DNA of 64,000 nucleotides. It comes from Piromyces finnis. Lineage: Eukaryota; Neocallimastigomycota; Neocallimastigomycetes; Neocallimastigales; Neocallimastigaceae. How positions within the stretch are numbered: the first letter of the stretch is position 1; every line of letters starts with the position of its first letter. The position numbers and the translations under genes were made by a program. The stretch spans positions 1,250,211 through 1,314,210 of the forward strand of contig MCFH01000006.1 of NCBI GenBank assembly GCA_002104945.1, in the 5' to 3' direction. The notes under the pieces were generated by a model. The model was not told the DNA's origin. It did not search any database and was given only the letters and a program-made list of their open reading frames with translations. This document shows positions 15,826 to 30,166 of the stretch, piece after piece.

Positions 15826-17562
15826 CTTTTAAATATATCATATTGTTGTTGCATTTATTATATTAAATTTACGAATCATAAATTTTGAAGAAAAAAATAA
15901 ATAATATAAATAAGTAAAAAAAAAAAAAAATATTAATTTTAAAATAAAAAAAATATGTTATAATTTTAATTTTAAATATTTCAATGATATTAATAATATT
16001 TTTATCTTCTTATTTAATATTGTATGATCAAAAAGGAATTCACTAAATTTTGTTTATATTATAATTAATTTGAAATGATTTCTTTAAATATTTAGATCAA
16101 TTATCCATTTCTTAGTTTGATTCTTTTTCTTAATAATAATATATACAATAGATTTGAACTTTTAATTTTATTTTTTCTATTATATTATATTACACTATAT
16201 TATATTATTTATATCTGAATTTTATCATATAATTTTTTTATTCCGCTTATCATATATTTGATTTACATTTGATTTACATAATTTCTTACTGTTAAATTTC
16301 ACATAGAGAAAATATAAATGTTTATTTTTATAATTACTCTTATATTGTTTCTTTTTATTCATAAATATACTATAAGTAAAATGAATGAATATTAGATAAT
16401 TACTATTTCATTAAATGTATTCATTCATTTTCTTTTCAAATGATTATTTTTTAAAATCTTATTTGTAGAACTATTAATTTTCTTATTACAATAATATATA
16501 TAAATATAATATATTAATAATTTAAATAAAAAAAAGGATTTGTACTTTTGTCTTTTATATATATATATTTTTTTTTATTAAAATGCTTTTAAAATGTTTT
16601 CTTTATTCACTAAAAAAAAAAATAATAAAACAAATCTTTAATTTATTTTTTTATTTTTTTTTAAAAATTTAATTTAAAAAAAAAAAACACTGTATTTTTA
16701 AAAAATATTTTTCTTATATTAATATTTTTACAATTGATTTTTATTAATAACTTAATTCTTAATAATTAAAAATGTTTAATTAAAAAATATATATTTATTT
16801 ATTAAATATATTTATTAATAATGAATATAAATTATATATATATAATTTTTTTTAAAAAAAAATAATGAAATTATGCTTAATAAATAATTACTACTTTATA
16901 GCATTATATAGAATATAATACTTTAATATTGTATCTAACGAGATACTTTTTTTTTTAAATGATTTAATAATTATTCCATCTTTATGGAGAATACATTTTT
17001 TTATTTAATTATTTCAATATTAATAATTTAATTAATTAAAAAGTGTTATTGTTATTAATAATTTAATTATTTAATACATTACATTTTATTTAAATTTTTT
17101 AAATATATTTATTATTATTTGATATCAATTATAATAAATAAAGTTTCATTATAATTAGATATTGATATTCTGATTTTCTTTTTTCTTTTTTTTTTTTTTT
17201 TTTTTTTCTTTTAACCTCTTAAAATAAGTAATTTTTTTAAAAAATAATAATAATAATAATAACAATAATTATATTAATCTTAAAAAAGTATTAATATAAT
17301 AGATAATATATTGTACTTTTATACTAAAAATATTAAAATAATATTTTTAAAATAGCATAAAAAGTATATAATCACACAAACTACAGTTAATTAAAATATA
17401 ATTTTTGTTTATGGAAAAATAAAAATAATTAAAAGTATTTAATTTATTTTAATGTTAAAGTAAATAAAATAATTAACATCAAAATAACATCAAAATACAT
17501 TAAAATTAATTTGAAAATTATTGTATTATATAAAATTCTTGTTTATTTTAAAATAAAAAAGG
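15826..17562. other. Divergent intergenic region between proteasome beta5 and the lectin gene
   Basis: Both genes are transcribed away from this 1.7 kb AT-rich region, so it must hold both promoters. No factor-binding motif could be assigned. A perfect 12-bp inverted repeat (16379-16390 and 16419-16430, AAATGAATGAAT and its complement) with a 28-base loop is present. A poly-T tract lies at about 17184-17211. Confidence 0.6.
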
Positions 17563-20346
17563 ATGAATGTAAACATAGCTTATATATTTTATTTATTGGT
17601 TTTAATAACATTATTTAATCTTTGTGCTTCGAAGAAAAGTGGTTTATATCAGAATCAAAGTCAAAACCAAGTCGATTCAGATAGTGAAGGCGAATACAAT
17701 AATAACAATAATAATGAGGAATATATTGCACAACAAAACAATGAAAAGAAAAGTGCACTATATGGAAACCAACAACAATATCAAGAAGTAGACGATAGTA
17801 CAACTTATGAAGATAATAACGCAAATGTTCAAGATTCAATTGATAATAATGAAGAATTAAAAACCCGTCATCAATTTAAATACTCATTTAAAAAACCATA
17901 TTATTATTACAATGATACAAATATTATACCAAATTGGAAAATTAAAGGAGGTATAGCATAATTGTATTTGGATATTATTTTATAAATATATAAAAATTTT
18001 ATATAATTATTATATATGTTAATTTTGATAATGATATGATATTATCAATAATTAATTATCTTATTTAATATCCTTAAAGATGTTATTCCTGCAAATGATA
18101 TGATTCGTCTTGTTCCATCTGTACCAAATAAAAGAGGTAAATTTACTTAAAAAAAACCATCAATATAAGCAAAATAATAATAGCATGTCTTTTGGAATAA
18201 AATGTAATATCAGGTTCAATTTGGGGTGATTTACAAAATCAATTCAAGTAAATATATGTAATTTATTTTCTAATAAATAAAATAAAATATTTGAATAACA
18301 CGATATATAAAATATTTTTTTCTAAATAAATAATAATAATAATAATAATGATAATAAAAAGTGATTGGCAAATTGTTCTTTCATTTAGAATTTTCGGTAG
18401 AAGCCTTTCCGGTTCAGAAGTAAGAATAGTAAAAAAAAAAATAATATGTATAGTAAACATTATTTTTAATATTATCTATATATTTAAAAAGGGTATGGCC
18501 TTATTCTATACAGATAAGCAATTAAATGTTGATTCATTCTACGGTGGAGAACACAAATTTAATGGTTTAGCCATTATTTTTGATTCTACAAATAAAGATC
18601 TTAATGTAATATACTTTTAAGCATATTTAATCTAAAATTTATTCAATTCCAAATTATTTTTCAAAATTAAATTATAATCACTAATCACTAATTCATTATG
18701 TATATTTATCATTAATATAAACACCCTGTAATTATATAATAATATCTTAACTACATAATCACAATAATAAATAGTCAAACATTCCTACTATTAATGTATT
18801 ATATAATGATGGAAATACTGTTATTCAAAGTCAAAAGGAATATAATGATATTAGAAAAAGTTTATGTGTAGCAGATTTTAGGTATTATTAATATAATTTA
18901 AATAATCGAAAAAAAGTATATATAAAAACTAAAAACATTATTATATTTTATATAAAAAAAGAAATTCACCTCTTCCAGTCTTTGTTAGAATTACCTATTT
19001 AAATAAATATTTAAAGGTTGAAGTTGATTTAAGTCATGAAGGTAATGAATATTATGAATGCACCAATGAGAAAATTGAATTACCAAATGAGTAAGTTATT
19101 TTTTTTTTACTTTTATTATTATTATATTTATTTATAAATATATTTAAAATAAAACAATATAATAAATATATATTAATTTAATTTAAAATAAATAGCTACT
19201 ACTTTGGTCTCGGTGCCAAAACTGGAGATGGTGTTCCAGATGATCATGATATTTTAAGTTTTGATTTTTATCAATTAAACCCACCACCAAAAGAGAATTA
19301 TAAATATAGACCAAAAGAGGAAGAAATTATTGAGCGTGAAGGAGAATATCATATTGATGATGAAACTTTAGAAGTATATATAATAGATGCTATATAGATT
19401 TATCACTACTCCTATAATATATTAACATATTATAATATATTAATATATTTAACAATTGTAGCATATTAAAAGAGTTAATGAACAACTTGTTAAAGAAAAA
19501 ATATCAAAGGAAGGACCAAAGGAAAAAGTTGTTGATGTATGTATTATAACTGATTTTTCATTCGTAGGATAAAAAAATTAATTAACAAATAAATAATAAT
19601 TAATTAAGAATATTACTATTTAATAATTTAATAATTTAATTTATTTGTATTTATTATATAATATTTAGGCCCAAACTGTTCAATTAACCCAATTTAGAAC
19701 TCTTGAAACTGTTAATAGAATACTTTCACTTATACAATCCCAAAAATATTCACGTGAAACTTCAAACCAAAATGAATATATTGATGATTTGAACAATAAA
19801 TCAGAACAATTAATTTCAGATATTAATGTAGTCTATGAAACTCTTGAAACTCTCAAAAATAGTGTTGAAACTTTAAATGATTCTGTTGAAAGAAATTCTC
19901 AAAAAAATGATTATAAAATCAATTCGGTTGAAGTAAGTTTAAAATTACGCAATTAATATTTACTATTTATTAAAAATTCTATGATATATATTTACTAATT
20001 TTAATATAAATATTAAATAAAGTCAAAATTAAATCAAAAATTATCATCTGAATTCAATAAAGTATTAAATGAATTGAGAAATGTTAAAGAAGAAAACAGA
20101 AAATTAAAAGAAACTACTCAAAATCTAACTAAAGAAACTAAAAATCAACCAAACGTTTGGCTTGTAAGTTATATTCAAAATAAAAGAACTATTTTATATT
20201 TCTTTATTAATTTTATTACCCATAAAAAATATCAATAGGTTGTTATTGTTTCATTCTTTTTAAATATGATTGGGTTATATATAATCGTTCGTGTTTTACC
20301 ATCATCTAATGGAAATATTGACTTATTCAAAACTCATAATTATTAG
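17563..20346 (+). CDS. L-type lectin cargo receptor of the ERGIC-53/VIP36/Emp47 family
   Basis: Twelve exons join in frame to 550 aa: 17563-17950, 18080-18136, 18214-18247, 18362-18419, 18492-18605, 18775-18881, 18962-19090, 19196-19373, 19462-19536, 19669-19932, 20023-20163 and 20239-20346. The product is a type I membrane lectin that carries glycoproteins from ER to Golgi. An N-terminal signal peptide (IAYIFYLLVLITLFNLCAS) is followed by a Gln/Asn-rich spacer of about 80 residues not usual in the family. The legume-lectin domain then shows YSFKKPYYY, DMIRLVPSVPNKRGSIW, DWQIVLSFRIFGRSLSG, GMALFYT and FNGLAIIFDST, ending in YYFGLGAKTGDG. A coiled-coil stalk (exons 9-11) leads to one C-terminal transmembrane helix (WLVVIVSFFLNMIGLYIIV). 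The cytosolic tail ends KTHNY and has no clear dilysine KKxx signal. Confidence 0.92.
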
Positions 20347-21093
<747 letters not shown>

Positions 21094-22928
21094 ATGGAAG
21101 CGGAGTACCAACAAACTGTTGAACAATTAAATCAATTAAAAGAAATTATAAATTTAGATCCTACAAATCAAGAAATCATTTCACTCTACAATGACTTGAC
21201 AAAATTAAAAGAATTGCAAGAAGCAAGTTTATTAGAAGAAAAAAAGAAAAAGCTCTTAAACATTGTAGATGATATTTCAAATTATTCTAAATATCCTATC
21301 CAGGAAACAGATACATTTAGTGATAATAATGTAAATTCTACAACTGTAACTACCACTTCAAATTCCACTACTAATAATGAATCTTCCACCGAACTTTTTA
21401 ATAAGTATATATTAAATGCAGAAAATCTAAAAGAAGGATTAAAATGCTGCATTCCTCTGGAAAATGAAGGACATATATTTTTTTTACCGGGTATGATAAC
21501 AGAAATGTCTAGTGAAAATGATACCTGTAAAGTTTTGTTAATCACACCTCTAAATGAAAACTTAATTCCTTGTAAAAAATATAATTGTAATATGAATTGT
21601 AATCATTCCCACGGTATTGAAATTAATAAAAGTTTGGTTTTATCTCATAATATTTTAGATACCTCAACAATTACTGAAAGAGGTATATGTTTTGCAAAAT
21701 ATGAAGACTCTATTTGGTATTTGGCAAGAATTATTAAAATAATTGAAAATAATGATACAAAGCAAATAAAAAAATTTATAGTGAAATATAAAGGATATGA
21801 TGGATATGAAGAAGTTACACCAAACCATATTATACCTGTATGCGGAATGGATATAGAAAATATTGAAAATGAATGGCCTGATTCAGAAGATTATTCTACA
21901 GATACCGATTCTGATACTGATTCTGATTCTTCAATTATATATTCTTCAGATATTGACACTATAGATATAAGTTCATCAAGTAATAACAATATTAGTATTT
22001 CTGATACTCTAGAAATAATAAATAAAAGCGCTTTTGGCGAATGGGTATATTATTCCTTGACTATAATATATAAATTTATATATTGTATACTTTAGATATA
22101 AGAATGTTGTTTCTTTTTTAATAAAATGGTGTTATATAATATATATATATATATAGGAAAAACATACCAAAGGAATTGGATCACTTTTAATGAAAAAGAT
22201 GGGATATGAAGAAGTAGGTTTTCTTATACATGATATACTAAAAATCTTTTTAAATTTTTAATACAAATATTAAATATATAATACTGTAAATATTATACAA
22301 ATAGGGAAAGGGTTTAGGTCTCGATGGTGAAGGTATTGTGAATCCTATAGAAATTGTGATACAGCCACCAGGAAAAGGTTTAGATTTTGAAACAGATGAA
22401 ATAGAAGAATTAGTTATAAAGAGAAAACAAGAACAGGAAAAAAGAAAACTAAATAAACTAAAGAAAAGACAAAAAAAAAGAAAATTGAATAGTATGGAAA
22501 GCATTGATTCTGATGTTTTTGATTTCCTTAATATCAATATTAATAAAAAAGCTAAAGGTAGACTTTATACAATTGAATCTAACAAAAATGAAAACCAACA
22601 AAATGAAAATAATCATGATAGTAGTAATATTACTAAAGAAAATTCTTTAAAACGCCGAAAATCAGGAATTGATAGTAAAAAAAGTAAAAAAGAGAATAAT
22701 ATGAAATTACTTCAAGTACAAAAACATATTCATGATTTAAATCAGCAAATTGAAAAAGCTAAAGAACGTTATGAAAGAAATAAAATTAGGGATAAAATGG
22801 TGGCACAACAGTACAAAACAAAAATTGAAGAATTTAAAAAAATATTATATACATTAGAATTAAAAGAACGTCAAATTAAAAACTCTATATCTGATTCTAA
22901 AAAGCTCTTTTCAAAATTTGAATTTTAA
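21094..22928 (+). CDS. ZGPAT-like G-patch protein with tudor-like and CCCH-like regions
   Basis: Three exons, 21094-22044, 22157-22213 and 22305-22928, join in frame to 543 aa. Domain order matches human ZGPAT (nuclear RNA-binding/transcriptional repressor): N-terminal helical region, a tudor-like segment around residues 130-250 (GMITEMSSENDTCKVLLI, then ICFAKYEDSIWYLARIIKI and KYKGYDGYEEV), an acidic Ser/Asp run, then a G-patch starting FGEWEKHTKGIGSLLMKKMG and continuing GKGLGLDGEGIVNPIEI. The QPPGKGLD motif after the G-patch is also ZGPAT-like, as is the C-terminal coiled coil. The CCCH finger is shortened: CKKYNCNMNCNHSHG gives C-x4-C-x3-C-x3-H, where ZGPAT has a longer first spacing. Lys-rich runs (KKRQKKRK) suggest nuclear targeting. 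Confidence 0.9.
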
Positions 22929-23277
22929 AATGAATAGTGTAATAATATAATATCAATATTAATAAGAAAAGAAAAATTGAAAATTTTAAATGTTTATACT
23001 ATGTATTCTCAAAATTCTATTATGACCTATTACTTGTAATTTAATTACATTTCTCCAAAATCTTAGTACATGTATATTTGATAAAGTTTTTATTTAATTG
23101 TTTAGTTTTTAATTTTTATTTTTTATAATAAATTAAATATTATAATATAATATAATATTTATAATATATTAATAAAAAAAAAATTATCGGGTATTTATAT
23201 TTATAAGTAGATAATGATAATGTTTTTTTTTTTTTTCATTTAAAAATATATATAATTTTATAAATTATTTTTATATT
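22929..23277. other. Short intergenic between convergent genes
   Basis: AT-rich 3' flanks of the G-patch and RING genes. Nothing recognised. Confidence 0.7.
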
Positions 23278-24556
23278 TTACTCAGGTTCATATTTAATAA
23301 ACTCTATTGATTCTATTTTTTGGCGATCCCATGGACATTTATTTGATACTAGTGTTAAATGTTTTGCACAATTTTCACATAATTTATGACCACATGGAAT
23401 TATTACTAATATTAGTTAAAAATAAAAATTAATTATTTTTCCTAATAAGGTAAATATTATTTTTGTTGTTAACTGTTATATAATTTACCTTGACATTCCA
23501 TAGAATCAAAACAAAGTTGACATTCCTTTGGCTTTTCTAATATTTATAAAAATTAATTAATACATAATTTAATGATATAAAATTATTATTCTACTTATTC
23601 TTAATATATATACGATTCTTACCTTTTTTAGTATTCTATTTTAAAGTTGATTTTAATAGTGTTAAAATGTATATATAATAAAAATAATAAATTATATAAA
23701 TATTAATATAATATAATAATAGTATTTTAGAAAATTAATAAACATACATCAGTACTATTGTATTCTTCTTTTAACTTTATTAATTGTTCTTCATATAACT
23801 CATTAATTCGCTTAATAAGAATATCCTTTGATTCCTTCATAATTTTTACTTTTGCTCTAAATAGATTATCAATTAGTTCAATATTAACATTATCTTTTAT
23901 TTTATCACAATCATTAGTTGTAGAAGAAGAAATAATTGAAGTTTTGGATCCTTCTTGATTTTTGCTAATTAATGAGAAATTACTATAATACATTTCAATT
24001 TTATCCAATATATCATTCATAGTAACAATTGAATGTTTTCTTAATGCTAAAGGGGATAGTGATGGTGTATATGGGCTTGCAGTTCTAACGCATTTAGAGA
24101 AAAAATAATATTTAATAATAGTTGTATAAATTATAAAATATGTATATTCTTACTTTTTTCTTGATGAAGTTGTTATTAAATCATTTACTCTGTTTATAAT
24201 AATAATGATGATTATAATGATACAATGTATATCAAAGTTAATTAATATCTGGTATTAAAAATATTTAAATTAATTATAATTATAAATATATTTTACCTTT
24301 CATTTAATATTAACTGGTTATTAACAGAATATGTTAATTTTTTATTTTTTTTGGATGAAACTATTGAAAGATTTATATCATTTCTCTGTTCACTATTTTG
24401 ATCATTATGGGTATCATTATTATTATTTATTTTTTCATTTTCTTCTTTAATTTTACCTTTAATTAATTCGATGCATTCATTAGATTCTTTTAAATTTCCT
24501 GATGTATTGTTAAATATTTTTTTTATATAAGAAAAAGAGTACAATTATACAATTAC

Positions 24557-24604
<48 letters not shown>

Positions 24605-26769
24605 AATACCTTTTGGGAATGAAAATTGAAGAAATATAGTTTCTGATAGTATTACTAAGATTAATATATTATCATCTAATGTTTTTTTATGAATATCAGA
24701 CAGTTTTTTATATGGAAAATGTAATATAACATGCTTCATGTAAATATTATTATTTGAATTTTCCATTTTTGATTCAAAAAAGATGAAATTCTCATTTTGA
24801 TTTTTCATTTTTAAAATGTTTCCTTCAAATCTTAAATTATTAGGATATATTATTAATTTTCCGACTCCTAAATTAATCTATTTTTATTTTATATATTATT
24901 AAAATTGATTATATTGATTATTATTGCATTTAACATATAGTTGTTCTTAATTATTTATAAAAGATACTATTCAATTTTACATAATTATAAGATATAACAA
25001 TATTATTATATGTTGGATATTCATTTTCTTTTCCATCAATTTCTTCATTAATAGTATCATGGTATTCCCACTTTAATAATAATTGTATAAGTTTTATTGT
25101 AGTTTGTTCATTAGTTATAATCTCATCTAATGGTAATTTTTCTTTAGATTTTTTCTAATTATCAATTATAATAAATTATAAAATTGTAATAAATTATTAA
25201 TTAACAATCATTTATGTTAATTTTATATTTATAAAATTTACATATTCTGATGATGATATCGAGAAATCATAATTCTCTAAAGAAAATGGATCATCTTCAT
25301 CAGTATTTGATTCATGATCTGAAGAAAAGAAATTAAATTCTTCACCATTGTTGTTTTCTTCTTCTTCCTCTTCTTCTTTTTCTTTACCATAATGAATATT
25401 CAATAAATATTTCTTTTCTTCTGAATTATACTTTGATTTATTATAATAGGGTGAACTACTTAGATCTGAAAATAAATTAAAAGCATCATCATTATTAGGT
25501 TCTATTGAAATAGGCTTAAATAATGAAATTGAAGAAGAAACTATATCTTTTGTATCATAATTATTGTCTTCTGTTAAATATTCTGATTTAGAATATTCAA
25601 GGCATGAATTCGATCGATGATAATTAAAATCATCATTATTTGAACGACCATCTAAAAATTTACCCTGCTTAGATTTTTGCTGATGCGTATCTTCCTTTTT
25701 CTTTATAGCTAATGGAGATAAAAATTGAAGTCTTGACTTAAAATCAAATTTAAATTCATTACTATATTTAGTTTTTTTATCAAATAATAATTATACCAAT
25801 TATCATAATATATAAATATTATTTTAAGTATATACAATATATTATTATTTTCAAATATTTTAAATTTTAAAAATCAATTCAAAAATCTTAATAGAACATA
25901 GTTTATATATATATATATATATATATTAATATATAAATTTAATAAATAATTTATAATTTACCTGACATTATTTGGTCTGGAGTTAGTTAAACAATTTAAT
26001 TTAATGGGTTGGTTAATTGAATTGCTAATTCTTTTTTCCAATTCCAATAATTTATAACATTTTTCTATTTCTTCATAATCAACTTAATATTAACATTAAT
26101 AAATACAAATTTCGGATTTATATTAATAATTTTAATATTAAAAAATAAAAAATAAAAAGCATATAATAATTTGAGCATATAATAAATTATCAATTTAAAA
26201 TTATAAATTACTTGTTTTAAAAGAAAATTCCAATAATATATTTCTTGATAATATTATACTAACTTTAGAAGAATATGATTTTTCTATATTAAATTGTTCA
26301 TATGGAAATTTATATTTTAAATCTCTTTCATCTTCCCATTGAATATAACCATTAAAAAAATTTAATTGACCTAAACCTATTAAAACCTACATCAAGAAAG
26401 AAAAATTAATTTTGCATTATAAAATATTTTTGATAAAATTTTTCAATTAAATAATATTATATATTTGAAATTTTTATGTTTCTTAATCTACCTTATTACA
26501 TATTAATGAAACATTTTTATATTGATGATCTGATATATATTCTTCATTTGATTCACTCTTATTAATACTCCATTGTGAAATAAGATCCTTTGCTGAATTA
26601 AGTTTTAGCTTTTTATATATTAATATATAGTAATGTGTGTAATAATAATAAAAATTATAATACTTAGTTTCAAAAATCTAACATTTTCTAATATATAACT
26701 AAACAAATAGTAATAATAACATTAAGTTTTTACTATTTTTAAATGTGAAATGTCTTTCAGGTTTTTCAT
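23278..26769 (-). CDS. RING-finger protein with two related PH-like segments, not recognised
   Basis: Thirteen exons join in frame to about 725 aa: 26769-26734, 26608-26492, 26386-26212, 26082-25962, 25761-25242, 25154-24968, 24867-24610, 24498-24297, 24189-24154, 24084-23748, 23635-23623, 23536-23489 and 23405-23278. The C-terminus is a RING of C3HC3D type: C673QLC676, PC688GH690KLC693ENC696 and NKC707PWD710, with Asp as the last ligand as in TRAFs. This suggests a ubiquitin ligase. Two beta-rich segments resemble each other: residues about 41-110 (IGLGQLNFF, KFPYEQF, VSIILSRNILLEFSF) and about 365-471 (NRVGKLIIYPN, HFPYKKL, ILVILSETIFLQFSFP). They look PH/GRAM-like, but the fold is inferred. 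The middle is Ser/Asp/Glu-rich, with SPYTPSLSPL and SRLQFLSPLA motifs. The 5'-most exon is the least certain. One intron carries an ATT repeat, and exon 11 is only 13 nt. Confidence 0.75.
24553..24602. repeat. (ATT)n microsatellite in an intron of the RING gene
   Basis: Perfect ATT run between exon ends 24610 and 24498. Reading through it would give poly-Ile followed by a stop. Confidence 0.9.
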
Positions 26770-28241
26770 TGAATTCTTTTAATTATATTCTTGTAAATTG
26801 TAACTTTAAAAAAAAAAATTAAATATACCAATTGAATAATATAATTAGCAATATTAACAAATTTCCTTTGAAATATTATATTCATTTTACTTTTAAACTT
26901 TAATTTTAATTTATATTGTGGATTAAATTAAATTTTATATATAAATTAATTAAAAAAACAATTTTATTTTTTTAAAAAAATAAATTATAGTTAAAAAAAT
27001 ACAGAAAAAAAATGCTGGTAATAAAATTGGTTTATTTAAAAAATTATTTTACATCATATAATTAAAAAAAAAAAAACTTGAATTAAAATATTACCCTTCA
27101 AGATAATTTTTATTATAGATTATAGATCACAACAATTACATAGTTCTAAATCACCCTACTGTATAAACATTTTATATTTACTAAATAGTTAACTTCAATA
27201 CACGAAAAAATTCAATGCAAAAATTAATATAATTAAAGATTATTAAAAAGGAAAGAATTAAAATTAAAAATATTAAAATTATTTTGATTATAGAAGTATT
27301 TTATTTTATTTATAATAGAAATGGAAACAAAATCAAGAAATTAAACATTACTCGATGATAAATCAAAATACAGTTTATTCATGACTTAATAATAATAAAT
27401 GCTATTTTCTTACTTGTTGTGACTCCAATTATATTTTCTGTTTGATATATATATTTTCTATATCATACATATAATAATTTAAATTTACATTAGAATATAA
27501 CATGTTTTATCATTAAAAAGTTTAAAACTTAATAAGCATTTATAAAATAAGTAAAAGTTTATCAAGAATATTCCATTATATTATTATCACGTATAAAGAA
27601 AATAAAAAGGTATCCAACTTTTTAACTATACTATATTTTAACTATTTTTTTAATTATGATAAATATGATTGATTGAATAGTATTTTGGTTTAATTAAATT
27701 AGTATTCTTATTCTTTCATTTTTATTATTCTCTGAAAACCTTTCGTTTTTCTATGGTTTTTATAAAATTATCTGTAATTATACTAAATGGTTTATTCTAT
27801 TAACAAATTCTATTAGAAAATTTTTTTTTTTTTTTTTTTGGAAACAAATTATTAATCGCTCATAAATTTAAGTAAGATATAAAATATATTTTAGAACAAT
27901 ATATAATAAAAAATTTTTCGATTATATTTTTTTTATTTCATTTCATTTTGTTTTATTTTATTTTTCTCTTCATTGTTTTTATGAATTTAATTATTTATTT
28001 TATTCAATAGATTAAAATAATACTTTGTTTGTATAAATTAATAAATAATAATGTAATAATAAATATTTATAAAAATCTTAATGCATAAATATATTATTTT
28101 ATATTCTAATATTCTAAATTTATATAAAAAAGAATTTAAAAGATAAGCTTTTAATAGTTTCTAATTATATTAAATATGAGAAATTATTATATTATTTTTT
28201 TTTTTTTTTTTTTTCTATTTTAATTGAATATAGGAAAAAAT
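26770..28241. other. Intergenic, no gene recognised
   Basis: 1.5 kb between the RING gene start and the HGH1 stop, both on the minus strand. It is AT-rich with T runs at about 27822-27839 and 28197-28214. It should contain the RING gene promoter, but no specific motif can be assigned. Confidence 0.65.
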
Positions 28242-30166
28242 CTAATCCAATTCATCAACAACTTCTTCTTCCTTTTCAAGATGTTTAGTTTTAACGTATT
28301 CAGAGTGTTTGGAAATATCTTCATTTTCATTTGGGTCTTCTGGTCTCATAGTCATATTAACATATTTCAATGATAATTCATGAACACGTTCATCAGTTTC
28401 TTGAAGATCCATCTATATTGTAATAATTATTATAATTATAAAAATAACAATAATAATAATAATAATATAAAAAGCCATTAATATTAGTTTTATTTATTTT
28501 ATTTTAAAAATTTTGTTTTTGCATAATTATATTTATTATAATTAAAATAAAAACTAACTTCACGGATAATTGGGTATACTGAATGATTTCTTAAATATTC
28601 TCTACCAAATTTAGTAGTAGCAAGTAGAATTAAAGATTCAATTAATAATTCTCTCATGTAACTGTCAGGTTCACGTTTTTTAGTTGGTTCTAATAATTGA
28701 AGCTTATTTTATTAAAGTAAATAAAATATAAAATTTTTTTATTTTAAATTAAGTAAAAAAAAAACTTTTATATTATGGGGGAAAAAATTATTAAAATTAT
28801 ATTTACTTCATCTGGTAATGCTTCCATTTCTTCATCATTAAAGTCTTCTGGACCAGCAAGAGGTAACAAAATTCTTGGTAAAAGGTTAAGACCATCTGGA
28901 TTTAACATATTTTCATGAGCTTCAATATTAAAGCAACAATTCCTATATATAAAAAATAATATATAAATGTTTTTAATAATTAATTCTAATAACATTTTTA
29001 ATAAAGGATTTTTAACAACTAATTTTAATTCATACTTAATTGTTGAAATTACACCACCACGACGTAATAAACTTGGATGTTCAGTAAAGCAAATAATATT
29101 ACCTAAAAGGCAATTATATTCTGAATCTTCAACATTTCTAAGGAAGTGCTTACGACCTTGAGGTAACTTTTTAATTTTAAAAATATATTATTTAACATTA
29201 TATGATATTTTAGTACTGATATCATATTATTATTATATATATATATAATTTATTTTTAAATATACCTTAGTAATATTGGCGAAAACACCACTAAGATGGT
29301 CATAGTTAGCAAACTTATTAACTTTATTACTTTCACCTCTAACAAAGATATCAACTAATTTTCCAATAGTAGTAAATTCAGTTCGTAATTTAGTGTTATC
29401 ATCTAAATCAGCTCTTGGTAAAAGTTTATCAGCAACAACTTCTGATTTTGATAAATTAGATAACAACATGCAAGCAATGTCAGAATTTGGAGATTCGGTA
29501 TTCTAAAAATTATTGTAATTGATGTTTATTTTCAATAAAGAAAAGTTTTATTAATGTTTTAATTCTTAAGATTCCTGTTCAAAGATTATAAATTTGTTTA
29601 AAATGCTTACTAAAACAATCTTAATAACATCAGCTAAAAATCTTTCATCAGTCATTTGTTCAGCAATTTCAATTTTACTTGAAAGATTAATTAATGAAGA
29701 TAAAGCAGATTGAGCAATTAACTATTTATTTCATAATATACAAATTTAATTGATATACATATATATATATATTTGTATATATTATATATTTATATTGTTT
29801 TAGTATAAAATATATAGGCTTAATAGTAAAAATGGAGAAAATCCTGATTTAATTTTATATCAATATTTACAGGAGTATCATTGACTAATAATTTAAGACT
29901 TTTTATAGCTTTCTTATCTTCTGCTAAAAATAATGGAACATATTCTGGAGTATTACTAAAAGTTAAAACTTGCTCAACAGCAATTCTTCTAACTTCTGGT
30001 TTTAAATCTACTAAAAAATCGAAAAGCTAAATTATCAATTTTTTAACAATAATAAATTATGTAGTGGTTGTAATAAAAGTAAGTAGAAATTTCATTTAAC
30101 TAATTCAGTTAAAATTAATGCATAATTTATCATTATATATATATTTACTTCACTAATTGCTTCCAT
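28242..30166 (-). CDS. HGH1: HGH1 family protein, eEF2 folding factor
   Basis: Eight exons on the minus strand (30166-30149, 30026-29871, 29721-29611, 29502-29266, 29166-29036, 28942-28807, 28702-28559, 28412-28242) give 367 aa ending in TAG. HGH1 (Fam203/BRP16) is an armadillo-repeat chaperone partner that, with the TRiC chaperonin, helps fold translation elongation factor 2. The protein is helical repeats throughout. Recognisable blocks are FDFLVDLKPEVRRIAVEQV near the start, ACMLLSNLSKSE, LPQGRKHFL, NCCFNIEAHENML, LLPRILLPLAGPEDF, the EPD motif in KKREPDSYMRELLIESLILL, and GREYLR. The tail is acidic (KEEEVVDELD). Length is close to yeast HGH1. The first exon codes for only six residues. 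Confidence 0.92.

Noticed and set aside
24545-24808. Frame ending in poly-Ile as the true end of a RING-gene exon
   Set aside because: The donor at 24609 and the CAG acceptor at 24499 keep frame and remove the repeat, and the exon-G product then ends in a coherent FSFPKG.
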